Shown here: positions 1 to 6,024 of the stretch, in pieces
Numbering within the stretch: the stretch's first letter is position 1
How the letters are laid out: every line of letters starts with the position of its first letter
DNA from: Microcaldota archaeon
GTDB lineage: Archaea > Micrarchaeota > Micrarchaeia > Micrarchaeales > CABMGC01
DNA length: 6,211 nucleotides
Direction of reading: 5' to 3'
NCBI GenBank assembly: GCA_021803405.1
Contig: JAJZLO010000020.1
Location: 1 to 6,211, forward strand
Translations under genes and position numbers: made by a program
The notes under the pieces: model-generated
Told to the model about the DNA's origin: nothing
Seen by the model: only the letters and a program-made list of their open reading frames with translations
Database searches by the model: none

Positions 1-78
1 GTAGGTTTTATTTTTATGGTATTTATGCTTTTGTTTTATATGTCATATTTCTTATCCGAAAATAAGATCCTGAAATAA
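1..78 (+). CDS. Possible 3' end of a membrane protein gene (partial)
   Basis: Frame 1 is open from the window edge to a TAA at 76-78 and would encode 25 residues: a hydrophobic stretch rich in Phe, Met and Leu followed by a short polar tail ending Ile-Leu-Lys. This would suit the last transmembrane helix and tail of a membrane protein that begins outside the window. The support is weak. Frame 3 is also open, to a TAA at 63-65, and reads equally hydrophobic with an Arg-Lys end. T-rich DNA makes hydrophobic peptides in any frame, so the frame, and even the existence of a gene, is not settled. If real, it converges on the surface-protein gene that ends at 150. Confidence 0.3.
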   Translation, partial: VGFIFMVFMLLFYMSYFLSENKILK

Positions 79-149
79 GTCTTCCTAGTTAAATAGTTAA
101 TAATATTTAAGTTATTGAAATGCGCACAGGTTTATAATTCATTATTTGA
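79..149. other. AT-rich intergenic spacer, no gene seen
   Basis: The spacer lies between the possible gene end at 78 and the stop of the minus-strand surface-protein gene at 150. It is very AT-rich with several in-frame stops on both strands. I see no convincing hairpin, T-run terminator or RNA gene in it. A TATA-like string (tttataat at 131-138) lies next to the end of the surface-protein gene, but nothing downstream on either strand supports calling it a promoter. Confidence 0.5.
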
Positions 150-2024
150 TTATACTATACCTCCAAGATTAAATGATGGCATTACTCCGTTTGGCGGATA
201 TGAACGAACACGAACCCAAGTCCAAATTTCATCAAAATTACTACTTACACCTTGTGTAGATACTCCAAGCTGAACATATAGATTTCCACTTGCTGATCCC
301 AAAGATTCACTTGTAGTTTCAGTATATGGTTGATAATTATAAGGAGAAGCGTCAGAAAAACCATAAAGATAAAAATTATTTGCGTATCCAATTCCAGTAA
401 TCCAACTATTTGCTTGTTGATTATTATTAGTTGAATAATCTGAAGAATATGTTACTATATTTGTCCAATCACCTACGCCAGCTTTATTAATAGATAGAGA
501 ACTTGCACCATAACTTAAAAAATCAACCAAATCGGTTTCGGTATTACTTGAAGAGAAGGAAGGATTAGCGGTCCTTAAATTTGTACTAAATACATTAGTT
601 GAAAATAGGTTTTCCACCATACTATTTTGCGGAAAAGAAGATGTAGAGTAAAGAATATATTTTCCAGTAGTTCCTGATGTAAATGATAAAGATAAACCAT
701 TATTTACAGTTGCAGTATCTCCAGATGCTAAATTTGATATTACGCTCCATTTTGAACTTAAACTAGTTCCAGCAAAGTTATCATAGAAATTGAACACACG
801 TGCCCCATTATCATACTGTGCGTACGATGTTTGGAAGCATCCTGATGTGCAGTATAGCTGCGGTGCATATCCTGTGTAACCGGAAGTCACTGGGGAGTTG
901 TTTGGTAAAAAGTTCATGTATATTGTAAGTGTGTTTGTGCCAGAACCTGCCGCGCCAAGAGTATTACTTGCAAGATTCACCCATGTAACTGTGTTTGTCG
1001 CACTTGATGAAGCGCCGCTTTCAATCCATGCATATAATGGAACATTTCCGGAGGTTCCTATCGGTGCACCGGTCGTGAACTCTATGTTGCTAAGATTTGC
1101 CATCTCATTCGAGGAGTAGGTAGATGGATTAAAGTATATCATCTGTTGGAATCCTGAAGATGTACCAGAGCTTTGCTGATTTGAAAGAGTTATCGGTGCG
1201 TAATACACCGTGCTGCTGCCAGAACTACCTGGTGTTGTAGAGAAAGATAATGATAATGAACTTGAACATGTGTTATAGAATGTAGCAGTTATTGTGTTGC
1301 TTCCTGTTGAAGTAGAGGTAACATATGTGGTTGCAGTCCCATTTGTTTCGGTGTTTATAAAGGAGGGGGATATTTTCAAAGAACTTGATGTTGAACTAAA
1401 ATTAACAGTAGCTCCAGGAATTGGATTGTTATTTATCTTTACCGTAGCATAGATTGGATAAGGTATGTTAATGCCTGGATTTTCAGTATTTGAAGAAACT
1501 GAAATACTGCATTGTTGTGGTGCATAGCCAACAACCCTGGTATAAAGAGTGCCGGTATAATTTATAGGATATTTTTTATTGCAAGATATTGGATTGGAAA
1601 TATCGGTACACACAGTGGAATTAACCGATATTTTGCCTCCAATTGAGAGAGTATTTGAAAATGTTTGTGATAACAAACTTGTGCAGATCATGTCTCCTCC
1701 AGGAAGTACAAAGTTAGGACTACATTTTGCAGTTATAGTTCCAACTGAGCTAATGTTTGCAGTAACTGTAGTTCCTTTTACAGGATACTGTTGTATGTTA
1801 TTTAAAAAGAACAAAGCTGTAGATGAGATAGTATTAGACTCTATGAGAAATTCGGTGCATTTGAAGCCGGAATTTATCGTACATATTGTTGACACTATAG
1901 TAGCTTGTGAAGAAAGAAGATAAAAGGCAAAGGCAAGCACTATCATTAGAATCATTATTGCCCAGCCATATGTAGTTAAGAACTCTATAGCTGCCTGGGC
2001 CTTTATTGATGAAGTATAAACCAT
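150..2024 (-). CDS. Large surface protein with pilin-type (class III) anchor, Ig-like domain and DUF2341/lectin-like C-terminus
   Basis: 624 residues from an ATG at 2022-2024. Residues 1-15 form a class III signal peptide: basic K8, A9|Q10 as probable prepilin-peptidase cleavage site, E14 at +5, F15, then a hydrophobic helix to about residue 38. Residues 40-170 are a Cys-containing head (C48, C56, C101, C114, C139, C148). Residues about 172-264 resemble a Big_1-type Ig fold, with a GATVNFSS strand and a TNGTATTYVTSTSTG segment. After a Ser/Gly linker, residues about 292-410 match DUF2341 (YAWIES, TWVNL, LTIYM, then YDNGARVFNFYDNF). The C-terminal part resembles a ConA-like lectin fold and ends WVRVRSYPPNGVMPSF, as is usual for DUF2341 proteins. 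At least seven N-x-S/T sequons suggest an N-glycosylated exterior protein. It is far longer than a pilin, so a minor pilin/adhesin or membrane-anchored surface protein is inferred. Ligand unknown. The DUF2341 part is unusually GC-rich for this gene. Confidence 0.85.
   Translation of the reverse strand: MVYTSSIKAQAAIEFLTTYGWAIMILMIVLAFAFYLLSSQATIVSTICTINSGFKCTEFLIESNTISSTALFFLNNIQQYPVKGTTVTANISSVGTITAKCSPNFVLPGGDMICTSLLSQTFSNTLSIGGKISVNSTVCTDISNPISCNKKYPINYTGTLYTRVVGYAPQQCSISVSSNTENPGINIPYPIYATVKINNNPIPGATVNFSSTSSSLKISPSFINTETNGTATTYVTSTSTGSNTITATFYNTCSSSLSLSFSTTPGSSGSSTVYYAPITLSNQQSSGTSSGFQQMIYFNPSTYSSNEMANLSNIEFTTGAPIGTSGNVPLYAWIESGASSSATNTVTWVNLASNTLGAAGSGTNTLTIYMNFLPNNSPVTSGYTGYAPQLYCTSGCFQTSYAQYDNGARVFNFYDNFAGTSLSSKWSVISNLASGDTATVNNGLSLSFTSGTTGKYILYSTSSFPQNSMVENLFSTNVFSTNLRTANPSFSSSNTETDLVDFLSYGASSLSINKAGVGDWTNIVTYSSDYSTNNNQQANSWITGIGYANNFYLYGFSDASPYNYQPYTETTSESLGSASGNLYVQLGVSTQGVSSNFDEIWTWVRVRSYPPNGVMPSFNLGGIV
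1481..1509. repeat. Overlapping, mutually exclusive inverted repeats inside the surface-protein gene
   Basis: TTTCAGT (1481-1487) pairs perfectly with ACTGAAA (1498-1504), and CAGTATTT (1484-1491) pairs perfectly with AAATACTG (1502-1509). The two hairpins overlap and cannot form together. They fall at the junction between the Cys-containing head and the Ig-like domain, around residues 172-182. The arms are fully coding, so chance is a real possibility. Confidence 0.6.
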
Positions 2025-2049
2025 AAATACATACCTATATACACAATAA

Positions 2050-2060
2050 CATTTATATCT
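2050..2060 (-). promoter_or_regulatory. TATA-like element for the surface-protein gene
   Basis: On the minus strand this reads agatataaatg, 27-34 nt upstream of the ATG at 2024. At usual archaeal spacing, transcription would begin a few bases before the start codon, giving an almost leaderless message. A second TATA-like string (gatttataac on the minus strand, 2064-2073) would instead give a leader of about 18 nt containing AGGT about 8 nt before the ATG. The sequence does not decide between the two. Confidence 0.4.
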
Positions 2061-2072
2061 AAAGTTATAAAT
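2061..2072 (+). promoter_or_regulatory. BRE/TATA promoter of the taw1 operon
   Basis: Purine-rich aaag (2061-2064, BRE-like) is followed directly by ttataaat (2065-2072). Usual archaeal spacing puts the transcription start near 2093-2098, at the GTG start codon of taw1, so a leaderless message is inferred. No Shine-Dalgarno sequence precedes the GTG. The element overlaps the region serving the divergent surface-protein gene. Confidence 0.5.
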
Positions 2073-2096
2073 CTTTCTTTATTAAATAAATAAATA

Positions 2097-3134
2097 GTGA
2101 TTGTTTTGCAAACTGAACAAAAAACAGAACAGGTTATTAAAACTACCGAAGAGCCGCATATGCCAGAAGGATTGGCCACAATGATGAAAGGCCAAGGATA
2201 TCATTTTGTAGGAAAGCACTCTGCAACAAAGATATGCAATTACACCTCAGATAGTCTTAAAGGAGGCGAAAGTTGTTACAAACATAGATTTTATGGTATA
2301 CGCAGCTGGAGATGCATACAGGCTACTCCTGCAATAGGCTGTAACCTTGCTTGTACTTTTTGTTGGAGAATAATACCTGACGAAGTTGGCTTTAACTGGA
2401 ATGAATTAAATGCAGTAGATAAGTGGGATGAGCCAGAAAAGATAGTTGAAGGATTAATAAATGAGCATAAAAGAATAGTAAGCGGTTATAAAGGCAATGA
2501 AAATGTTGATTTGAAAAGATGGAACGAATCTAATGATCCGGCCCATGTTGCTTTTAGTCTTACAGGAGAGCCGCTTTTTTATCCGAAAATGAATCAGCTG
2601 CTTGAGGCATTTCATTTAAGAGGCATAAGTACATTTGTAGTTACAAACGGCACTATGATTAATGCATTAAAGGCACTAAAGATTATGCCAACACAACTCT
2701 ACGTTTCTATACAAGCGCCAAACAAAGAGCTTTATGGTAAAATAACAAGAGCAAAGAACTTGACCGCAACATGGGATAATTTCCTAAGCTTTTTAGATAT
2801 TTTTTCTACATTACAGACACGAAGAGTTTTTAGGCTAACATTAGTAAAACGCTTAAGCATGGAAGATGTAGAGGGTTATTGCGAACTTATAAAGAGAGGC
2901 AAACCACATTATGTTGAGGTAAAGGGCTTCTCGTTTGTAGGAGGAGCAAGAAACGAAAAACGTGGATTGTCATATGAACAGATGCCTAGAACTGAAGAAC
3001 TTAAGAACTTTGCTAGTGAAATAGCAAATAAATCTGGTTATAAGTTTGTAGATTACCATGAAAAAAGCGCAGTTGCATTACTGTGTATTGATGAAAAAGC
3101 TGCTTCTGAAAGAATAATAAAGTTTAAAAAGTAG
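2097..3134 (+). CDS. taw1: tRNA 4-demethylwyosine synthase (radical SAM, TYW1/Taw1 family)
   Basis: 345 residues. The family condenses pyruvate with m1G37 of tRNA-Phe, using SAM, to make 4-demethylwyosine, an early step of wybutosine-type base synthesis after Trm5; cytosolic. The radical-SAM cluster motif is C82-x3-C86-x2-C89 followed by W90-R91. The second cluster has C47, C60 and C73, matching C26/C39/C52 of the Methanocaldococcus enzyme as I recall it, and K62 in SCYKHRFYG aligns with a lysine implicated in pyruvate binding. S154-L-T-G-E-P159 is the SAM-binding GEP motif, with VVTNG at 181-185. The chosen start is GTG at 2097, which fits a leaderless start from the TATA at 2065. Family similarity begins only near M22 (ATG at 2160), so the first 21 residues are either an extension or not translated. 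Gene order suggests an operon with the membrane protein 19 nt downstream. Confidence 0.93.
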   Translation: MIVLQTEQKTEQVIKTTEEPHMPEGLATMMKGQGYHFVGKHSATKICNYTSDSLKGGESCYKHRFYGIRSWRCIQATPAIGCNLACTFCWRIIPDEVGFNWNELNAVDKWDEPEKIVEGLINEHKRIVSGYKGNENVDLKRWNESNDPAHVAFSLTGEPLFYPKMNQLLEAFHLRGISTFVVTNGTMINALKALKIMPTQLYVSIQAPNKELYGKITRAKNLTATWDNFLSFLDIFSTLQTRRVFRLTLVKRLSMEDVEGYCELIKRGKPHYVEVKGFSFVGGARNEKRGLSYEQMPRTEELKNFASEIANKSGYKFVDYHEKSAVALLCIDEKAASERIIKFKK

Positions 3135-3153
3135 TATAACCTAAAAGAGTATC

Positions 3154-4167
3154 GTGAAAAGGAAAAAAAGACGATTTATAGAAGAGCTGGACGAAAACGC
3201 TAAAAATGTAGCTAGAGCTAAAAAGATAATTTTTATAGTTATGAGCGTAAGCCTTCTTGTTTTTTTAGTAATAGCTGCTTTTGCTGTTATCAATGAGGGC
3301 TACCAAAAATTTATAGACTCACTACTTTCAGTTAACCTGTTTTATTTCATTTTAGCTTTTATTGTTTTATTTATAGGATATCTTATCAGATATCCCAAAT
3401 GGGAATTATATCTTAAAAGATTAGGAGTGCATGTAGAGAGGACAAAAAGTTTGGTGATATACCTATCGATGTATTCAATGGATATAACTCCAGGAAGGTG
3501 GGGCAGGGCTGTTGTAGCATATACAATAAATAAAGTATCACATACAAGATTTGCAAAGGTATTTCCAGCGGTGGTAGCGGATAATTTTACAGATTTTTTT
3601 GGTTTTGTAGCCTTATCATTAATTATGGCAGTTCTTGTGCAAAAATATATTTTATTATCATTAATTATAACATTTTTACTAATGCTCCCGTTTATATTTA
3701 TTTATAATAAAGGTCCTTTTGAGCTAATTAAAAAAAGATTCGGAAATATTAGGAGTTTAAGGGGATTTTTCAAGCAGGGAAGTATGTATTTTAGGAACAG
3801 TAAGATGCTAGGTCTTGACGTTTATATTTACTCGATGATTTATACAATACCATCAATGTTCATGAATGGTCTAGCTCTTTATTTCGTGATACTTAGTGTT
3901 GGGGTTAGTATAGGAGTTGCATACCTTCCACAAGTTGTTTTCATATACACCTCATCATTATTGATAGGCATGATAACAGGAATACCCGGAACAATAGGAG
4001 TCACAGATGCCGCTTTGATAAGTTATCTTACTTTGTTTTTTTCAGGGTTAGGAATAGATTTTGGTCTTGCCTCTGTTATAACAATACTTTTTAGAATTGT
4101 TAGTTTGTGGTTTGTAGAAGGTTTTGGTTTTGCATCTTTGATATACTCGTTTAAGTATTGGAGTTAA
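3154..4167 (+). CDS. Polytopic membrane protein, LPG_synthase_TM / AglD-like family (UPF0104)
   Basis: 337 residues from a GTG that is the first possible start after an in-frame TAA at 3142-3144; no good Shine-Dalgarno, only a purine run (aaaagag). The N-terminus is strongly basic, followed by about seven or eight membrane segments (roughly 25-46, 60-79, 145-163, 165-184, 221-248, 258-277, 283-299, 303-331). Two family-type motifs are visible: ITPGRWGRA (111-119) between early helices, and GIPGTIGVTDAAL (276-288), which corresponds to the family's PGG-x-G-xx-E segment with Asp in place of Glu and GT in place of GG. Relatives include the transmembrane part of bacterial MprF and archaeal AglD, linked to lipid flipping or dolichol-linked sugar transfer. 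The protein has no soluble catalytic domain. Substrate unknown; envelope lipid or glycan transport is an inference. Gene context (after taw1) does not clarify the role. Confidence 0.8.
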   Translation: MKRKKRRFIEELDENAKNVARAKKIIFIVMSVSLLVFLVIAAFAVINEGYQKFIDSLLSVNLFYFILAFIVLFIGYLIRYPKWELYLKRLGVHVERTKSLVIYLSMYSMDITPGRWGRAVVAYTINKVSHTRFAKVFPAVVADNFTDFFGFVALSLIMAVLVQKYILLSLIITFLLMLPFIFIYNKGPFELIKKRFGNIRSLRGFFKQGSMYFRNSKMLGLDVYIYSMIYTIPSMFMNGLALYFVILSVGVSIGVAYLPQVVFIYTSSLLIGMITGIPGTIGVTDAALISYLTLFFSGLGIDFGLASVITILFRIVSLWFVEGFGFASLIYSFKYWS

Positions 4168-4185
4168 TCTTTTCATATTAAAAGA
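4168..4185 (+). other. Small AT-rich hairpin after the membrane-protein stop
   Basis: tctttt (4168-4173) pairs perfectly with aaaaga (4180-4185) across a 6-nt loop, immediately after the TAA at 4165-4167. It is weak (one G-C pair class, six base pairs) and not directly followed by a T-run, so it is at most an accessory 3'-end element for the taw1 transcript. Confidence 0.3.
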
Positions 4186-4218
4186 ATAAGAAACCTTCGA
4201 GTTAATGTTATTATCTAA

Positions 4219-4232
4219 TTTTTTGTTTTCTT
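4219..4232 (+). terminator. T-run terminator of the taw1 operon
   Basis: The plus strand carries six T, G, four T, C, two T about 50 nt after the stop of the membrane-protein gene. Archaeal RNA polymerase commonly stops at such T-rich tracts without a strong hairpin. The tract lies in the 97-nt gap between convergent genes and before the end of dphB. No equivalent T-run is seen on the minus strand after dphB. Confidence 0.45.
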
Positions 4233-4239
4233 GTTGGAC

Positions 4240-4261
4240 TTTCAATAAAGATTTCAATAAA
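4240..4261. repeat. Two-copy direct repeat, 10 nt at 12-bp period
   Basis: tttcaataaa occurs at 4240-4249 and again at 4252-4261, ending just before the dphB stop at 4265-4267. On the minus strand the two copies read tttattgaaa and would be the first bases of the dphB 3' untranslated region. The repeat is exact but short and AT-rich. No function can be assigned. Confidence 0.5.
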
Positions 4262-4264
4262 TAT

Positions 4265-5017
4265 TCATGAAAAAAGTTCTAAAAGTTCCTGTTCTGCAAA
4301 GCTAGGTTCTGCTGGAACTATCATGCAGAGTTTTTTGCTTTTTAACTTCTTTAGCTTTTCTGAAAGTAGCTCTTCATATAAGATCTTTTTATCGCTTGAC
4401 CCTATATTACTTAATAGAAGTACTTTTCTATCTTGTAGAAGTTTTTTTTGAGATTTGTTCTCAGCTTTAATTATTATCTGTACTGCTTCTTCCATTGACA
4501 GTGTTCTTTCTCCATTATTTATTATATCAAAAAGCACCAGAGTGTGCAGGTTTCTTTCTATGTTTTTTTCAATTACGTCAAGAAAGGCAACGGGTTTGTA
4601 ATTACTGCTCCAGTTTGTTATTGTTGTAGTAGGACCGAATTTATATATGTCAAGACCGCTTTCTGCTATTGCAGCTGAAAAGATAGAGGATGAATGAAGT
4701 ATCGATACTTCAACTCCAAAATTTTTAGCTATTACCAACAAAAGATGATGGGTTGTTGCTATTAGTGGATCTCCAGGTATAAGAATGGCTATCTTCTGTT
4801 TTTTTGCATCTAAGAGCAGTGTTTTAGCATTTTCTTCTAAATCAGATCTTTTAAGCTTAATTATCTCCTTTCCAAATGACCGCAAGAATAATAAGTACTT
4901 TTCAGATACAGGAGTAGTATAGTTTTCAATAAATATCTTTTCTGAGTTTTTGAGCACTTCGATAGCATTTAATGAAAGTTCCCCTTCTGCTATCCCAAGA
5001 CCTACCAGATATAGCAT
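4265..5017 (-). CDS. dphB: Diphthine synthase
   Basis: 250 residues, slightly shorter than the usual 255-270. DphB uses SAM to methylate the aminocarboxypropyl-histidine intermediate on elongation factor 2, making diphthine in the diphthamide pathway; cytosolic. Family motifs in order: LVGLGI (4-9), E31-N-Y-T-T, ILIPGDPLIATTH (78-90, the SAM-site GDP loop), HSSSIFSAAIAESGLDIYKFG (108-128 region), LHTLVLFDI (157-165), MEEAV (175-179) and a C-terminal IVPAEPSFAEQE (233-244). That C-terminus corresponds to the usual PGKLHFVEAE, with several substitutions including loss of the His. The ATG at 5015-5017 lies 9 nt after the radA stop, so the gene is very likely translated from the radA transcript. 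Purine-rich aaagga lies inside the last radA codons, farther from the ATG than a typical Shine-Dalgarno. An 18-bp palindrome sits within the coding sequence. Confidence 0.93.
   Translation of the reverse strand: MLYLVGLGIAEGELSLNAIEVLKNSEKIFIENYTTPVSEKYLLFLRSFGKEIIKLKRSDLEENAKTLLLDAKKQKIAILIPGDPLIATTHHLLLVIAKNFGVEVSILHSSSIFSAAIAESGLDIYKFGPTTTITNWSSNYKPVAFLDVIEKNIERNLHTLVLFDIINNGERTLSMEEAVQIIIKAENKSQKKLLQDRKVLLLSNIGSSDKKILYEELLSEKLKKLKSKKLCMIVPAEPSFAEQELLELFS
4695..4712. repeat. 18-bp perfect palindrome inside dphB
   Basis: TGAAGTATCGATACTTCA is its own reverse complement without a spacer. It is coding sequence for residues around 103-108 of DphB (Glu-Val-Ser-Ile-Leu-His). A gapless 18-bp palindrome is uncommon by chance in a window this size (expected well below one), but neither neighbouring sequence nor position suggests a known operator. 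Confidence 0.7.
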
Positions 5018-5026
5018 TCTAACAGC

Positions 5027-5977
5027 CTAATCCTTTATTCCGTTAGTTGTTATTTTCATCACTGCTTCCCCTTCAGGCATGTTAGGAGAATCTACAAGTC
5101 GAATAATTCTTTTATCTTCTTTGCTTTTTCTTAAGTATAACCTTGTTGTTGCAGCATGGGCTATTATGTTACCACCTACAGGAGTTGTAGGGTCACCGAA
5201 AAGTATAGCAGGGTTATCCATCACTTGATTTGTTATATAAACCGCTAGGGAGTATGTATCTGCAAGGCTTTGAAGTTTGTGTATATGTGCATTTAGCTTT
5301 TGCTGGCGTTCCCCTAAAGCACCCCTTCCTGCAAACTCCGACCTGAAAAGGGACATCATAGAGTCTATAACTATTAGCTTTACATTCTTCTCGCGTACAA
5401 GCTTATCGGCTCTTTCAACAGTAAGTATTTGCTGGCTGGTGTTCTCAGCCCTAACAACAAAGATATTGTTTAAGGTCTCTGTTGGGTCTAGGCTTGCCGC
5501 TTTTGCTATAGACTCAATTCTTTCTGGCCTGAAGGTTCCTTCAGTATCTACAAAAAGAACAGTTCCGCCTAGCCCTCCTTTTCCTATAGGTAGCTGAGCA
5601 TTTACAGATAATTGAAAGCCTAATTGAGACTTTCCTGAAGCAAACTTACCATATGCTTCTGTTATTCCTTTAGCTTCTACGCCTCCGCCAAGCAGTTCAT
5701 CAAGCTCCTTTGAGCCGGTAACTATCCTCCCTATTGCTTTTCGTTCATCGTAAACCTGAGTTCCAGTATTATATTCTAATGTTGTGGCTTGTTTTGCGGC
5801 CTCTGTAGCTTTCTTAGCACTATCTACGCTCATACCAGATATTTCTGAAAGTTCATGTGGGGAAAGAACGGCTATCTTTTCTAGATCATCATATCCCGCA
5901 TCCTTTAACTTTTCTGCAGTGGTAGGACCTATGCCTGGAAGATCCTCTATAGTTTTAATCCCCTTGTCTTTAGCCAT
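5027..5977 (-). CDS. radA: DNA repair and recombination protein RadA
   Basis: 316 residues, usual archaeal RadA length. RadA forms ATP-dependent filaments on single-stranded DNA and catalyses strand exchange in homologous recombination. Residues about 8-65 are the N-terminal HhH domain (EDLPGIGPTTAEKL), which separates it from the shorter RadB. The ATPase core has Walker A G110-KFAS-GKS117, E146 in DTEGTFRPERI, Walker B LIVIDS (201-206), FRSEFAGRGALGERQQKL, an L2 region from N250-Q-V to GGNIIAHAATTR, and the ATP-cap DSPNMPEGEA (296-305). Differences from common archaeal sequences: Walker A has FASGKS instead of FGSGKT, DSMMS replaces DSLTS, and the FxxA polymerisation motif reads YNTG (69-72). 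None removes a core catalytic residue. The ATG at 5975-5977 has AGGT about 7 nt upstream as a modest Shine-Dalgarno. First gene of an apparent operon with dphB. Confidence 0.96.
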   Translation of the reverse strand: MAKDKGIKTIEDLPGIGPTTAEKLKDAGYDDLEKIAVLSPHELSEISGMSVDSAKKATEAAKQATTLEYNTGTQVYDERKAIGRIVTGSKELDELLGGGVEAKGITEAYGKFASGKSQLGFQLSVNAQLPIGKGGLGGTVLFVDTEGTFRPERIESIAKAASLDPTETLNNIFVVRAENTSQQILTVERADKLVREKNVKLIVIDSMMSLFRSEFAGRGALGERQQKLNAHIHKLQSLADTYSLAVYITNQVMDNPAILFGDPTTPVGGNIIAHAATTRLYLRKSKEDKRIIRLVDSPNMPEGEAVMKITTNGIKD

Positions 5978-6024
5978 TTTAATACCTAAAATTTGATAAA
6001 TATGTTATAGATTATAGTTATTAC

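Noticed and set aside
131..138. TATA-like tttataat near the end of the surface-protein gene
   Set aside because: A plus-strand start would give only antisense transcription, and a minus-strand start would have no gene before the window edge. TATA-like strings are common in such AT-rich DNA.
898..1119. 73-residue plus-strand open frame
   Set aside because: It lies fully inside the surface-protein gene, antisense to its GC-rich DUF2341 part, where fewer stop codons by composition explain the open frame.
1579..1923. 114-residue plus-strand open frame
   Set aside because: It is antisense to the N-terminal part of the surface protein. The peptide has no recognisable motif and no upstream signal.
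3376..3395. 7-bp perfect inverted repeat (ggatatc / gatatcc) with a 6-nt loop
   Set aside because: It lies in the middle of the membrane-protein coding sequence (Gly-Tyr-Leu-Ile-Arg-Tyr). One such repeat is expected by chance in several kb, and nothing around it suggests a site.
4048..4257. 69-residue minus-strand open frame at the end of the membrane-protein gene
   Set aside because: More than half of it lies antisense to well-supported coding sequence. The peptide is low-complexity Lys/Asn-rich with no recognisable domain, and no promoter or ribosome site was seen.
5277..5597. 106-residue plus-strand open frame
   Set aside because: It is antisense to the conserved ATPase core of radA, where protein conservation on the minus strand is clear.
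5784..5996. 70-residue plus-strand open frame
   Set aside because: It is antisense to the HhH domain of radA and has no independent support.
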